64,000 nt of DNA, taken from Rhizobiales bacterium PAR1. Lineage in GTDB: Bacteria; Pseudomonadota; Alphaproteobacteria; Rhizobiales; Beijerinckiaceae. The notes below the pieces were generated by a model. That model saw nothing but the letters and a program-made list of their open reading frames with translations, did no database searches and had not been told where the DNA came from. The stretch covers positions 248,001 through 312,000 of the forward strand of contig NKIW01000003.1 in NCBI GenBank assembly GCA_002256205.1, written 5' to 3'. The position numbers were made by a program, and so were the translations under genes. Positions 43,674-53,291 of the stretch are shown here, in pieces. The first letter of the stretch is position 1; each line of letters begins with the position of its first letter.

Positions 43674-44612
43674 CTATTTGACGAGGCTGTCGATTTCCGC
43701 GAGGTCATCGGCAGTGAGAACCCATTCCGTCGCTTTCACATTGGCCTCGATCTGCTCCGGCTTGGTCGCGCCGGCAATCACGGAGGAGACGACGGGCTGC
43801 GCGGCCAGCCACGAAAACGCGAGTTCCACCATGGATTTTCCGCGCTTTTCGCAGAAATCCATGAGCTTTTCGGTTTTCGCCCAGTTGGCATCGGTCAGGT
43901 AGCGGTCCGCGAGTCGTTGGGTATTGGTGAGGCGGGCATCCGCGGGCATCGCAGCGTTGCGCTTGTATTTTCCGGTCAGCAGTCCGAAAGCGAGGGGGAA
44001 ATAGGGCAGGAGGCCAAGACCATAGGCCTGCGCGGCGGGGATCAGCTCCTTCTCCGCGTCGCGTACAAGAAGGCTGTATTCATCCTGTGCCGAAACAAAG
44101 CCCGCGAGATGATGCTCTCTGGCGGTCCATTGCGCGCCGGCAACCTGCCACGAGGGCATGTTCGAGCAGCCGAAATAGCGAATCTTGCCCTGCTGGACGA
44201 GATCGTCGAGCGCGCGCAGCGTTTCCTCGATGGGCGTGCGCGGATCGGCGCGATGAAACTGGTAGAGGTCGATGTAATCGGTCTTGAGACGCCGGAGGCT
44301 GTCTTCCACCGCCTGCATGATATAGCGCCGCGATCCACCGCATTTCTCGCCGCTATCGTCCATATCCATGCCGAACTTCGAGGCGAGGACGATATCCTTC
44401 CGACGCGGGCCGAGCACCTCGCCGAGCATCGTTTCCGATCCGCCGCGATTGCCATAGACATCAGCGGTATCGAACAGCGTGATGCCGCAATCAAGCGCCT
44501 TGTGCACGACCGCGCGTGTCGCCTCAAGGTCGATCCGCATGCCGAAATTGTTGCAGCCGAGCCCGACCACCGAAACACGGAGGCCCGAACGGCCGAGATT
44601 GCGGATTTTCAT
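43674..44612 (-). CDS. aldo/keto reductase
   Basis: A 312-residue NADPH-dependent oxidoreductase with a TIM barrel. The catalytic tetrad is visible: Asp and Tyr in FDTADVYGNRGG (about 48-59), Lys in LASKFGMD (about 77-84) and His in LYQFHRADP (about 122-130). GLGCNNFGMRID near the start is typical of the YajO/PdxI-like subgroup. It is the last gene of the six-gene minus-strand unit starting at 49115, so it may reduce an aldehyde or ketone released by the amidases (inference). Confidence 0.9.
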   Translation of the reverse strand: MKIRNLGRSGLRVSVVGLGCNNFGMRIDLEATRAVVHKALDCGITLFDTADVYGNRGGSETMLGEVLGPRRKDIVLASKFGMDMDDSGEKCGGSRRYIMQAVEDSLRRLKTDYIDLYQFHRADPRTPIEETLRALDDLVQQGKIRYFGCSNMPSWQVAGAQWTAREHHLAGFVSAQDEYSLLVRDAEKELIPAAQAYGLGLLPYFPLAFGLLTGKYKRNAAMPADARLTNTQRLADRYLTDANWAKTEKLMDFCEKRGKSMVELAFSWLAAQPVVSSVIAGATKPEQIEANVKATEWVLTADDLAEIDSLVK

Positions 44613-44630
44613 GGCAGTCCTCTCGAAATG

Positions 44631-45410
44631 TCAGCGAATGGAGGGGCGACGTTGGCCGCCATCGACATGGATATCAGCGCCATTGATCCACGAAGCCTTG
44701 GGGGAGGCAAGGAAGGTGATTGCATCCGCGACCTCGGTGTCGGTCCCAAGCCGCTGCCAGGGGAAGTCATTAGCCTCGAAAGCCGCGAAATCTTCCGGGC
44801 GTTCGGCGCGCGTCCGTTCCCAGCCGCCGCCGGGAAAAAGGATCGAGCCGGGCGAGACCGTGTTGACGCGGATGCGCTCTGGCCCCAGTTCCCACGCCAG
44901 CGAGCGCGCTGACTGGATCAGTGCGGCCTTCGCGGCGGCGTATTGCGCGCCGCGTGTTGCTGGCGCGCGCCCGGAAATCGAGGCGATGAAGATCGCGCTG
45001 CCCTGACCCGAGGCTGTGAGCGCAGGCCTTGCCGCCTGAAGCGCCGAAACTGCATGAACCACGTTGAAGCGAAAGGTCTTTTCCCAATCCGCTTCCGTGG
45101 CTTCGGCGTGCTCGCGCGCGCCAAACGAGCCGCCGGCATTGGCGATCAGGATATCGAGCCCACCCAGCGCCGAAATGGCCGTTTCGACGGCCCGCGTAGA
45201 GGCGCCTTCCTCGGTGAAGTCCGCGGGGATGGTGATCACTTCGGCACCGAGTGCCGCGATTTCCGCTGCCGTTCTGGCGAGTTGCTCCGGCCCGCGCGCG
45301 GCAATGGCGATCCGGGCGCCTTCTTTTGCCAGCGCCAGCGCTGTGGCGCGCCCGATGCCGCGCGAACCGCCGGTGATGAGCGCACACTTGCCTTTGAGAT
45401 CGAGATCCAT
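44631..45410 (-). CDS. short-chain dehydrogenase/reductase
   Basis: A 259-residue classical SDR: cofactor loop TGGSRGIGRA (14-23), NAG in LIANAGGSFG (about 90), catalytic Ser in FIASISGRAP (about 143) and YxxxK in YAAAKAAL (about 156-160). The Arg-rich ARGPEQLARTA after the second strand suggests NADP(H) preference. It sits 3 bp after the acetamidase-family gene, so the two are translationally coupled. Substrate unknown; probably handles a hydroxy or oxo product of the pathway. Confidence 0.9.
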   Translation of the reverse strand: MDLDLKGKCALITGGSRGIGRATALALAKEGARIAIAARGPEQLARTAAEIAALGAEVITIPADFTEEGASTRAVETAISALGGLDILIANAGGSFGAREHAEATEADWEKTFRFNVVHAVSALQAARPALTASGQGSAIFIASISGRAPATRGAQYAAAKAALIQSARSLAWELGPERIRVNTVSPGSILFPGGGWERTRAERPEDFAAFEANDFPWQRLGTDTEVADAITFLASPKASWINGADIHVDGGQRRPSIR

Positions 45411-45413
45411 GTC

Positions 45414-46361
45414 TTATCCTTGCGTCAACAGACGCTTTTCGATGACGCAATGGATGCCCTTTGAGCCATTGACGGTCTGCGTCACGCGCAAGTCTGCAGC
45501 AAGCGAGCAAAGCGTATAGGCATCCTCTCGGGAAAGGCCGCGCACTTCGCCGAGCAGCACGATCATGTCGCGCAGCGCCATCACCGCGCAGCGATCAAGG
45601 TCCGGGTCCATGCCCATCGTGATGTAATGCGTCGGTGTTTCGGCGCGCGGATAGGTGAATTTCAGGTCCTTGCGCAGGATGAAGGTGAAGGTGCCTTGCA
45701 GCGCGGTCTCGATCGCGGTGACGCAAACCTCGCCGTCACCCTGCGCGCCATGGCCATCGCCGCAAGAGAAGCGCCCGCCCGGTACGAAACAGGGCAGGAA
45801 GATCGTCGCGCCCGCGACCAATTCCTTGTTGTCGAGATTGCCGCCAAAGGCGCGCGGCACCAGCGAGGTCACACGGCCCCAGGCGACGGGTGGAGAGGTG
45901 CCCATCACGCCGAAAAACGGTTTCAGCTCCAGTTCGATTCCGAATGGCAGTTGCGCGGTTTTCGCGTTGAGATCCATCGGGATATGCATGATCCGGGTCT
46001 CGTGGAAATCATCCTGCAAGGTGCCTGCCAGCGGGCGAATGACGTTGTAACCCCAATTGGTTCTGGGTGTGACATCGAGGATTTTCACCTCCAGCACATC
46101 GCCGATCTCCGCACCTTCCACCGCCACCGGGCCGGTGAGGATATGGCCCGGCAGAGTTTTCGGCGCATTGGCGTGGATGTCCGCGATTTCTGGCAGCACA
46201 TTCAGCCCTGTGCCCGGTGCGGGCTGGATTTCCGGCGGGCCGGTCACGGTATCGATGGTGACGGTGTCGCCGCTCTTTACCGTGAGCACGGGAGGTAGAG
46301 CGGCATCGAAGAAGCCCCAATGGCAGGTTTCCGCGCTCGCTTTGAGATAATGATGCGTCAT
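45414..46361 (-). CDS. acetamidase/formamidase family protein
   Basis: A 315-residue metal-dependent amidohydrolase of the FmdA_AmdA family. Characteristic blocks are LTVKSGDTVTIDTVTG (about 25-40), GPVAVEGAEIGDVLEVKILDV (about 80-100), HIPMDLNAK, GGNLDNKELVAGATIFLPCF (about 180-199) and GDGHGAQGDGEVC (about 208-220), the zinc-binding and acidic core. It releases ammonia from small amides such as formamide or acetamide. It sits between an EamA transporter and an SDR in the amidase 5 unit and provides a final deamidation step (inference). Confidence 0.9.
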   Translation of the reverse strand: MTHHYLKASAETCHWGFFDAALPPVLTVKSGDTVTIDTVTGPPEIQPAPGTGLNVLPEIADIHANAPKTLPGHILTGPVAVEGAEIGDVLEVKILDVTPRTNWGYNVIRPLAGTLQDDFHETRIMHIPMDLNAKTAQLPFGIELELKPFFGVMGTSPPVAWGRVTSLVPRAFGGNLDNKELVAGATIFLPCFVPGGRFSCGDGHGAQGDGEVCVTAIETALQGTFTFILRKDLKFTYPRAETPTHYITMGMDPDLDRCAVMALRDMIVLLGEVRGLSREDAYTLCSLAADLRVTQTVNGSKGIHCVIEKRLLTQG

Positions 46362-46382
46362 ATCAGGGCCTTCGGATGCTGT

Positions 46383-47465
46383 TTATGCGAGGGGTTGTTC
46401 GACAACCGGCTTTTTTAAAACCGATTTCGAAGTGCGGGAATTCGCTGTGACGGTGAGGATCGTGCCGGTGAGAACCAGCGCGGCGCCGAGAATGGTGATC
46501 AGGCCCGGCACTTCAGCAAAAACGAGGTAGCCACTGGCCGCGGCGAGCAGCAGGCGCACGAAATCGAGCGGGGCTAGCGCCGAGGCTTCCCCGATCTGGT
46601 AGGCGCGGGTGATGAGCCATTGGCCTGCGGTGCCGACAACGCCGAGGGAAATCAGCCAGAGCCATTCTGTCGGGGAGGGCGGAACCCAGTACAGGTAAGC
46701 AGGCACGGACATAGCGGAAACCAGCACCGCGCCCTGCCAGAACATGATGGTTTCGGTGCGCTCGGTATTGCTCAGAATGCGTACCGTGATCGTGATTCCA
46801 GCCCCAAAAGCCGAGCCGATGATCGCATAAAGCGCATAGATGTTCATGCCGCTCGTGGAGGGGCGGAGCATCACCAGCACGCCGGCAAAACCGATCGCCA
46901 TGGCGATCCACCGGCGGAGATCCACGGTTTCGCCGAGGATGACAATGGCGGCGAGCGTCACGAACAGGACTTGCGAGAAGCCAAGCGCTGTCGCCTCCGC
47001 CATTGGCATGTGGATGATGGCACTGAAGCCGCCGCCCATCGCGCCAAGCGAGAACGACCCGCGCAGGATTTGCAGAAACGGGCGTTTGGTTCGCATGGCT
47101 GTGATGACGCGGCCGCGCACGACAATCATCATCATCGCGAGAACGATCACCTGCCGGACCAGCAGGATCTCCGCGAGCGGAAGGCCTGCGCCGACCAGCT
47201 TGATGAGCGTGGTCATGAACGCGAAGAACGCAAAGGCGCTGACCATCAGGATCGATCCGCGCAGGTTCGAGGAGGCCGCAAGCCACCAGATCGAGAACCG
47301 TGCGCTGGCCGCCTGTCTTATGGCCACCGGATGAGCGGGCGGTTGAGGCGTCATGACAGGTTCTTCCATAACGCCTGAAACCGCAGCCGGCAGGCTTTCG
47401 CAGATACTGAAGGCGCCACCTTCAAAATCCGCTTCGGCGCGTCCACTCTCGAGATGGTCCCGCAT
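46383..47465 (-). CDS. EamA/DMT-family transporter in the amidase 5 unit
   Basis: A 360-residue membrane protein with ten helices in two EamA repeats; the boundary motif GFAGVLVMLRPSTSG is near residue 195. It has an unusually long cytoplasmic N-terminus of about 60 residues before the first helix (SSNLRGSILMVSAFAFFAF). The start ATG 47465 lies 22 bp after the amidase 5 stop with AGGA upstream; ATG at MTPQPP would shorten the tail. Probably moves a pathway metabolite; direction unknown. Confidence 0.85.
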   Translation of the reverse strand: MRDHLESGRAEADFEGGAFSICESLPAAVSGVMEEPVMTPQPPAHPVAIRQAASARFSIWWLAASSNLRGSILMVSAFAFFAFMTTLIKLVGAGLPLAEILLVRQVIVLAMMMIVVRGRVITAMRTKRPFLQILRGSFSLGAMGGGFSAIIHMPMAEATALGFSQVLFVTLAAIVILGETVDLRRWIAMAIGFAGVLVMLRPSTSGMNIYALYAIIGSAFGAGITITVRILSNTERTETIMFWQGAVLVSAMSVPAYLYWVPPSPTEWLWLISLGVVGTAGQWLITRAYQIGEASALAPLDFVRLLLAAASGYLVFAEVPGLITILGAALVLTGTILTVTANSRTSKSVLKKPVVEQPLA

Positions 47466-47487
47466 GGTCCTGTCCGCCCCGTGCCAG

Positions 47488-48903
47488 TCACGCCGCCTTC
47501 CGGAAGTCCATCTTGGGTCGAATAGCGGTCAGTGCCAAGGCTTTCTCGATGGCTGCGCCAATTCTCAACACCATCGGCTCATCGAAGGGCCGCCCGACGA
47601 TCTGCACCGAAAGCGGTAGGCCGGATTTCGAGAAGCCTGCCGGTTGCGAGAGCGCTGGATTGCCCGTGACATTGAACGGCATCGTTTGGATCGGCCAGTT
47701 CGGCGGAAATCCGCTCGACATTTCATCAAAGCGCGGAGCTGGAGCGAGCGTCGAGGCGCACAGGATCGCGTCGTAGTCCTTGAGCAGCTTGTGGTTCACC
47801 GCCACCGAGAGTTCTCGCCGAAGGCGCAGCGCCTGAGTCAGATCTGCGGCGCTGGTCATCGCGCCGAGCACCATCCGCGTGAAGGTGAGGCGGCCGAAAT
47901 CGAGCGGGCGCGTCTGGAAATCCTGCTCGTGGATCGCAAAGGCCTCCGAAAACATCACGACCCGGCCGACGGCGTTGAAAAGCTCGTAATCCGGCAACGT
48001 GACCTCCTCGACAATCGCACCGCCCTTGGTCAGGAGGCTTGCCACATTGTCGATGGCGTCGAGTGTTTCCTGGCTGACGCCTTCTGCCTTGGCGAAGAAA
48101 TGGCGCGGCATCGCGATCTTGACTCCGTGAACACCCCAATCGAGCGCACGGCGGAACTCGGGCTTCGGCACATTCTCGCTGGCGGGATCAAGCGGATCAT
48201 GGCCGGTGATGACCTCCATCGTGATGGCGGTATCTTCCACGGTCCAGGAGAGTGGGCCGCAATGATCGAGCGTGTAGGAAAGCGGGAAAACGCCGCGGCG
48301 CGAGACAAGCCCGTAGGTTGGCTTCAGGCCGACCGTACCGCAATAGGCGGCGGGTCCCCGGATCGAGCCGCCGGTATCCGAGCCCATCGCCATGCGGCAA
48401 AGCCCGGCTGCGACCGCCGCACCCGAACCTGAGGAAGACCCGCCGGGGATATGATCCCGGTTCCAGGGGTTGCGCGCGGGCGGGAAGGGGAGATCAAAAC
48501 TCGGGCCACCCAGCGCGAATTCATGCGTTGCAAGCTTGCCGAGCAGCACACCGCCGCCTGCCGCCAGCTTGGCAGCGACCACGGCATCCGCTTCAGGCAC
48601 ATTATCGACGCGAAGTTTCGAATGGCAGGTCGAGGTAATGCCCGCAGTATCGTAAATGTCCTTGAGACCATAGGGAATGCCCTGCATCGGCCCCTTATCG
48701 ATGCCGGCCTTGAAATCTGCATCGGCCTGAGCCGCATCACTCAGTGCGCGTTCGCGCGTGATCTTGATGAAGCTGTCGATCCCGGAATCAAGCGCATCGA
48801 TTCGGGCGAGCGCGTCTTCGGTCAGTTTGGTGGCGGTCAGCGAGCCTGCGCGCAAAGCGGCGCCAGCTTCGGCGATGGAAAACTCGTGGAGCGGTTTGGC
48901 CAT
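47488..48903 (-). CDS. amidase-signature enzyme, amidase 5
   Basis: A 471-residue amidase with an intact triad: Lys81 in PYGLKDIYDT, GGSSSGSG (154-161) and Ser180 in GSDTGGSIRGP. It starts 2 bp after the small subunit gene at 48906 and is followed by EamA, acetamidase, SDR and AKR genes in one direction. Its N-terminal helix region (MAKPLHEFSIAEAGAALRAG) differs from the others, but the core is close to amidases 1-3. Substrate unknown. Confidence 0.9.
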   Translation of the reverse strand: MAKPLHEFSIAEAGAALRAGSLTATKLTEDALARIDALDSGIDSFIKITRERALSDAAQADADFKAGIDKGPMQGIPYGLKDIYDTAGITSTCHSKLRVDNVPEADAVVAAKLAAGGGVLLGKLATHEFALGGPSFDLPFPPARNPWNRDHIPGGSSSGSGAAVAAGLCRMAMGSDTGGSIRGPAAYCGTVGLKPTYGLVSRRGVFPLSYTLDHCGPLSWTVEDTAITMEVITGHDPLDPASENVPKPEFRRALDWGVHGVKIAMPRHFFAKAEGVSQETLDAIDNVASLLTKGGAIVEEVTLPDYELFNAVGRVVMFSEAFAIHEQDFQTRPLDFGRLTFTRMVLGAMTSAADLTQALRLRRELSVAVNHKLLKDYDAILCASTLAPAPRFDEMSSGFPPNWPIQTMPFNVTGNPALSQPAGFSKSGLPLSVQIVGRPFDEPMVLRIGAAIEKALALTAIRPKMDFRKAA

Positions 48904-48905
48904 GG

Positions 48906-49115
48906 TCAGACGCCCTTCATCAGCAAGGAAAGCGAATAGGTGTTCGAGGGCTCGGATGCCGCTGTACGCGGCTGGCGCAGCAGCGCGGTCATGCGCTTCA
49001 GGTCTTTGTAACCGGCGAAAACGGCCTCAACCCGATCTTCGGGGATGACGACGCCCGCGCGCTTGGCGAGGACCTCGAACTCAAGACGCAGATCAGTATC
49101 CGCTGACTGTGACAT
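48906..49115 (-). CDS. GatC/AtzG-like small amidase subunit 5
   Basis: A 69-residue protein 2 bp upstream of amidase 5. The C-terminal LRQPRTAASEPSNTYSLSLLMKGV keeps the PR-x(4)-EP core seen in the other small proteins, with S-N-T-Y in place of A-H-I-F. The N-terminal half is helical (LRLEFEVLAKRAGVVIPEDRVEAVFAG), with the GVVI-P-x-x-x-V pattern of AtzG/DUF4089. It is the first gene of its unit, downstream of the 49197 palindrome. Partner role inferred. Confidence 0.68.
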   Translation of the reverse strand: MSQSADTDLRLEFEVLAKRAGVVIPEDRVEAVFAGYKDLKRMTALLRQPRTAASEPSNTYSLSLLMKGV

Positions 49116-49196
49116 CTCATCCTCCGTTGCATGTCAGGCGATTGAGCCGGTGATGCTGAGCAAGCAAGGGGGATGCCATAATCCTGATAATTCCAG

Positions 49197-49210
49197 AATT
49201 GAATACAATT
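49197..49210. promoter_or_regulatory. ATTG-N4-CAAT palindrome, site 3
   Basis: AATTGAATACAATT with perfect AATTG/CAATT arms, 82 bp upstream of the small subunit 5 start. Confidence 0.7.
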
Positions 49211-49630
49211 TAGGAAAGTCCACCATCTGTGTGTGCTTGTGCGTTCGGCAGCGCGTCTTGGAGGCGGTCGCGCATTTCATTCTCGACCCAATTTCATGTG
49301 GAACGGTCTTTTAGCAGAGTCAGCTCCTCGCCTTGGCGATGAAGGGCTGGTGGAGCGACTTCAGGGCGATATGGCAATTTTGTGAGCAAATCCGCTGAAA
49401 TCCGACCATATTAACTTCTGTGGGTTACAGAATGAACACATTGCCCAAATTTGTGTGCAATGCTGCGCTGCAATAAGGCAGGTCGGGCCATTTCCCTCCG
49501 GCGTTCACGATTCAATTGGCGTCACCTCTGAAAAATCACCGAATTTTATCGAATTCAGGCTGCTGCAAATGCCCGGAATAGCAGCGTATTCCCGGATCGC
49601 GGAACTTCAATGATTATGGTGGTTGTTAAG

Positions 49631-49642
49631 ATTGGACACAAT
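49631..49642. promoter_or_regulatory. ATTG-N4-CAAT palindrome, site 4
   Basis: ATTGGACACAAT, 88 bp upstream of the binding-protein 2 start. Confidence 0.68.
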
Positions 49643-49730
49643 AAAGCGAATTTGGCTCGGCTTGGCATATCGATTGCTTTTCCCTGTTCAGGAGCCGGAT
49701 CACCCGGCATGCAGGGAAATGAGGTAGGCG

Positions 49731-51329
49731 ATGAAAGGTCTGTTCCGAACGACGAAAGCCGCGTGTCTCGCATTCGTAACGCTGGGAGCCACGCTGGGGC
49801 TGACGCCTGCAAAGGCCGAGAGCACCCTGAGGGTTGCCATGACCGCAGGCGATATTCCCGATGTCACGGGCCAGCCGGATCAGGGCTTCGAAGGCTACCG
49901 CTTCGTCGGTTACACGCTCTATGACTCGCTGATCCTGTGGGACCTGTCGAAATCCGACAAAGAAGCCTCGCTGATGCCGGGCCTTGCAACCAAGTGGTAC
50001 ATCGACCCCGCCAATTCCAAACGCTGGATCTTCGAGCTGCGCGACAACGTCGCCTTCCATGATGGCTGCAAGTTTGACGCGGAAACCGTGGTCTGGAACG
50101 TCAAGCGCCTGACGGACGAGAAGGTCTCGTATTTCAATCCCAAGCAATACGCGGCGATGCGTACGCGCACGGTCAACATCGACCACGCGGAAGTCGTGGA
50201 CCCGCTCAAGGTCGCGATCCTCACCAAGGAGCCGGATTCGCTCTTCTACATCCAGATGAGCTTCTGGATGATGATCTCGAAGTGTCAGTTTGAGAAGGCG
50301 GGCTCCTATGAGGCCTACGCCAAGATGCCTTCCGGCACCGGCCCCTACAAATTCGACAAGATGGTGCCGCGTGAAAGGCTCGAACTGGTCCAGAATACCA
50401 AATATTGGAACCCCGCCCGCGTACCCAAGCACGAGCGGCTCGTACTGCTTCCCATGCCAGAAGCCACGACCCGCGCGGCGGCTTTGCTCTCAGGACAGGT
50501 GGATTTCATCGAGGCGCCGTCGCCCGATACCATTCCGCGCCTGAAATCCTCGGGCATGACCGTCATCACGCTGCCTTATCCGCATAACTGGCACTACCAG
50601 TTCAACTTCGTCGAAGGGCCGTTCAAAGATCTAAAGGTTCGTCAGGCGGCGAATTATGCGATGAACCGCGACGAGATGGTCGAAATGCTCGGCGGTCTTG
50701 CGCAGCCCGGTTACGCCACCGTGCCGCCGTCTTCGCCCTATTTCGGCAAGCCGGTCACCTACAAATACGACATGGCCAAAGCGACAGCGCTCCTCAAGGA
50801 AGCCAAGTGCTACCCCTGTGAGGTCACGCTGGCGATTTCAACCTCCGGCTCCGGCCAGATGCAGCCGCTGCCGATGAATGAACTCGTGAAAGCGCAGATG
50901 GAAGCTGTCGGCTTCAAGGTCAAGCTCGAGGTAATGGACTGGAACGCGCTCCTCGATGTCACCTTCAAGGGACGCGAGAAATTCCCGAACTATCACGCCG
51001 TCAATGTCAGCCGCGCTACGCAGGACCCGTTCTCCGGCATCTTCCGCTTCGCGATGAAGAAGCAGAATGCGCCCGCCGGTGGCAACTGGGGGCACTACTA
51101 CAGCGCCGAAATCGAGAAGCTGATCGTCGATATCTATAACGAGTTCGACGAGGTGAAGCGCGACGCGATGATCATCAGGGTTCACGAGGTGATGAACGCG
51201 GATGCGGCGATGCTTTTCGTCACCCACGATCTCAACCCGCGCGCGCTTTCGCCCAAGCTCAAGGGCTTCGTACAGGCACAGAGCTGGTTTCAGGATCTGA
51301 CACCGATCACCGTCGGCACCACGAATTGA
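49731..51329 (+). CDS. peptide-type ABC transporter substrate-binding protein 2
   Basis: A 532-residue periplasmic binding protein (SBP_bac_5), first gene of the importer unit. Signal peptide about 1-30 (AACLAFVTLGATLGLTPAKAE). The mature part starts TLRVAMTAGDIPDVTGQPDQG and is strongly similar to binding protein 1 throughout, including ISTSGSGQMQPL and VLLPMPEATTRAAALLSGQV-like segments. Cys pairs in DGCKF, SKCQFE and KCYPCEV match those of its paralog. It would capture the imported amide compound for the permeases encoded next. Confidence 0.94.
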   Translation: MKGLFRTTKAACLAFVTLGATLGLTPAKAESTLRVAMTAGDIPDVTGQPDQGFEGYRFVGYTLYDSLILWDLSKSDKEASLMPGLATKWYIDPANSKRWIFELRDNVAFHDGCKFDAETVVWNVKRLTDEKVSYFNPKQYAAMRTRTVNIDHAEVVDPLKVAILTKEPDSLFYIQMSFWMMISKCQFEKAGSYEAYAKMPSGTGPYKFDKMVPRERLELVQNTKYWNPARVPKHERLVLLPMPEATTRAAALLSGQVDFIEAPSPDTIPRLKSSGMTVITLPYPHNWHYQFNFVEGPFKDLKVRQAANYAMNRDEMVEMLGGLAQPGYATVPPSSPYFGKPVTYKYDMAKATALLKEAKCYPCEVTLAISTSGSGQMQPLPMNELVKAQMEAVGFKVKLEVMDWNALLDVTFKGREKFPNYHAVNVSRATQDPFSGIFRFAMKKQNAPAGGNWGHYYSAEIEKLIVDIYNEFDEVKRDAMIIRVHEVMNADAAMLFVTHDLNPRALSPKLKGFVQAQSWFQDLTPITVGTTN

Positions 51330-51399
51330 GCGACGCCGGGGGCCGGATTCGCCCGGCCTCCAGACCCCCGTTTTCAACGCGAACCCTGCGGAGGGGACC

Positions 51400-52356
51400 A
51401 TGTGGCACTACATCGCCCGGCGTATACTCTATGCCATTCCGATTGGCATCGGCGTCACGGTTTTCTGCTTTGCCCTCGTGTTTCTGGCGCCCGGCAACCC
51501 GGTCCAGATGCTGCTGCCGGCGGATGCCTCGCAGGAAACCATCGACCTCATCATGAAGACCTACGGCTTCGATAAGCCCTTGCCGCTACAATACCTGACA
51601 TGGCTGGAGCGCGCGATTGTCGGCGATCTCGGCATGTCGATCCAGACCAACCGTCCTGTGCTGGATGAAGTGCTGAAAGCGCTGTCGAATACGATCTTCC
51701 TCTCGGCTGGCGCGGTGATGCTGGCTTTCACCATCGCCTTCATCTTTGGCACCACAGCCGCCTACTACCGCGGCTCGCTGATTGATCGGGGCGTCACCGC
51801 GCTCTCGATTATCGGTGTCAGCGTTCCGAGCTACTGGCTCGGCATTGTGCTGGTGATCATTTTCGCGGTGGACCTTAACTGGTTGCCCGCGACCGGTATG
51901 GGACCGAAGGGGTCCGAGACCTTCAACATCTTCTCGTGGGATCACTTCAAGTACATCATCATGCCGGTGATCACGATGTCGATGGTACCGGTGGGCATCA
52001 TCACCCGCACCACGCGCTCGGCGGTGGCGGAGGTCCTCGGCAATGACTTCGTCAACACGTTGCGCGCCAAAGGCCTCAGTGAATTCGCGGTAATCCGCCA
52101 CGCGATCAAGAACGCAATGCCGCAGATCCTGGCCGTGATGGGCCTGCAATTCGGCTACCTCATGGGCGGCTCCATTCTGGTCGAGACCATCTTCAACTGG
52201 CCGGGCTCGGGGTTCCTGCTTTCCAAGGCGATCCTGACGCGGGATATCCCGGTTTTGCAGGGCGCGATCCTGATCCTGGCCCTCTGCTTCGTTTTCACCA
52301 ACCTCGTTGTCGATCTGGTCCAGACCTCGGTCGACCCCCGCATCAAGCGCGCCTGA
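51400..52356 (+). CDS. ABC transporter permease, DppB type
   Basis: A 318-residue inner-membrane permease with six helices. The N-terminus MWHYIARRILYAIPIGIGVTVFCF-type segment, the FGFDKPLPLQYLTWLERAIVGDLG periplasmic part and the EAA loop RAKGLSEFAVIRHAIKNAMPQ (about 222-242) are typical of the BPD_transp_1 dipeptide/oligopeptide group. It pairs with the DppC-type permease 10 bp downstream to form the channel of the importer. Confidence 0.94.
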   Translation: MWHYIARRILYAIPIGIGVTVFCFALVFLAPGNPVQMLLPADASQETIDLIMKTYGFDKPLPLQYLTWLERAIVGDLGMSIQTNRPVLDEVLKALSNTIFLSAGAVMLAFTIAFIFGTTAAYYRGSLIDRGVTALSIIGVSVPSYWLGIVLVIIFAVDLNWLPATGMGPKGSETFNIFSWDHFKYIIMPVITMSMVPVGIITRTTRSAVAEVLGNDFVNTLRAKGLSEFAVIRHAIKNAMPQILAVMGLQFGYLMGGSILVETIFNWPGSGFLLSKAILTRDIPVLQGAILILALCFVFTNLVVDLVQTSVDPRIKRA

Positions 52357-52366
52357 GGAGAGAGTC

Positions 52367-53275
52367 ATGACCGACATGTCCATTGGCAATGCCAGCCTGC
52401 TGCGTCTCGCGGAAGAAGAGGCGCCCGCTACCAAGGTTCGCTCTTACTGGCAGATGGTGGGTTATCGCCTGCGCTATGACTACGTGACGCTGTTCTTCGC
52501 GGCGCTGATCATCGCCATCGTACTGATGTCGATCTTCGCACCGTGGATCGCGCCGAAAGACCCTTACAAGACCTCGATGGCCTTCCGTTTGAAGCCGATC
52601 GCATTCCGGGATTTCTGGCTTGGAACGGACGAACTCGGCCGCGATATCCTCTCGCGCCTGATCTACGGCGGCCGCATGTCGCTGCTGATGGGCCTCGTAC
52701 CGGTGGTTATCGCGACCTTCATCGGCGGCACGCTTGGAGTGATCGCCGGTTTTATCGGCGGCAGCGTCAACATGATGATCATGCGGACGATGGACGTTTT
52801 CTACGCCTTCCCTTCGATCCTGCTTGCGGTGGCGATTTCCGGCGCGATGGGGGGAGGGATGGTCAATGGCATGGTGGCGCTGACGCTGGTGTTCATCCCG
52901 CCGCTGTGTCGCATTGCAGAAACCGCGACGACGCAGGTGCGCAACCTCGATTTTGTTGAGGCAGCACGGGCGTCCGGCGGCTCAACGCTCTCGATTGTCG
53001 GAACGCATATCCTCGGCAATGTCCTCGGTCCGATCTTCATCTACGCCTCGGGCCTTGTCTCGGTGTCGATCCTGATCGCGTCGGGCCTCTCCTTCCTCGG
53101 CCTTGGTGTCGAGCCGCCAAACCCGGATTGGGGGCTGATGCTCTCGACCCTTCGGCAGTCGATCTACGTCAACCCAATCGTCTGTGCGCTTCCGGGCGCA
53201 ATGATTTTTATCACCTCGCTGTCCTTCAATCTGGTGAGCGATGGGCTCCGCCAGGCGATGGACGTCAGGATGTAA
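52367..53275 (+). CDS. ABC transporter permease, DppC type
   Basis: The second permease, 302 residues. It has the OppC N-terminal helix (YDYVTLFFAALIIAIVLMSIFAP), the FWLGTDELGRDILSRLIYGGR signature (about 83-103) and the EAA loop DFVEAARASGGSTLSIVGTHILGN (about 190-213). Six membrane helices are predicted. ATG 52367 is preceded by GAGGAGAG; the longer frame from 52307 overlaps the first permease gene and is not family-like. Confidence 0.94.
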   Translation: MTDMSIGNASLLRLAEEEAPATKVRSYWQMVGYRLRYDYVTLFFAALIIAIVLMSIFAPWIAPKDPYKTSMAFRLKPIAFRDFWLGTDELGRDILSRLIYGGRMSLLMGLVPVVIATFIGGTLGVIAGFIGGSVNMMIMRTMDVFYAFPSILLAVAISGAMGGGMVNGMVALTLVFIPPLCRIAETATTQVRNLDFVEAARASGGSTLSIVGTHILGNVLGPIFIYASGLVSVSILIASGLSFLGLGVEPPNPDWGLMLSTLRQSIYVNPIVCALPGAMIFITSLSFNLVSDGLRQAMDVRM

Positions 53276-53291
53276 TCCGATGGAGGCTCCC

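Larger units (their letters stand above)
49116..49730. other. 615-bp divergent regulatory region
   Basis: This AT-rich region separates the amidase 5 unit from the ABC importer unit and has no supported gene. It contains palindromes at 49197-49210 and 49631-49642, and a weaker one, TTTGTGTGCAAT, at 49450-49461. Confidence 0.6.
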
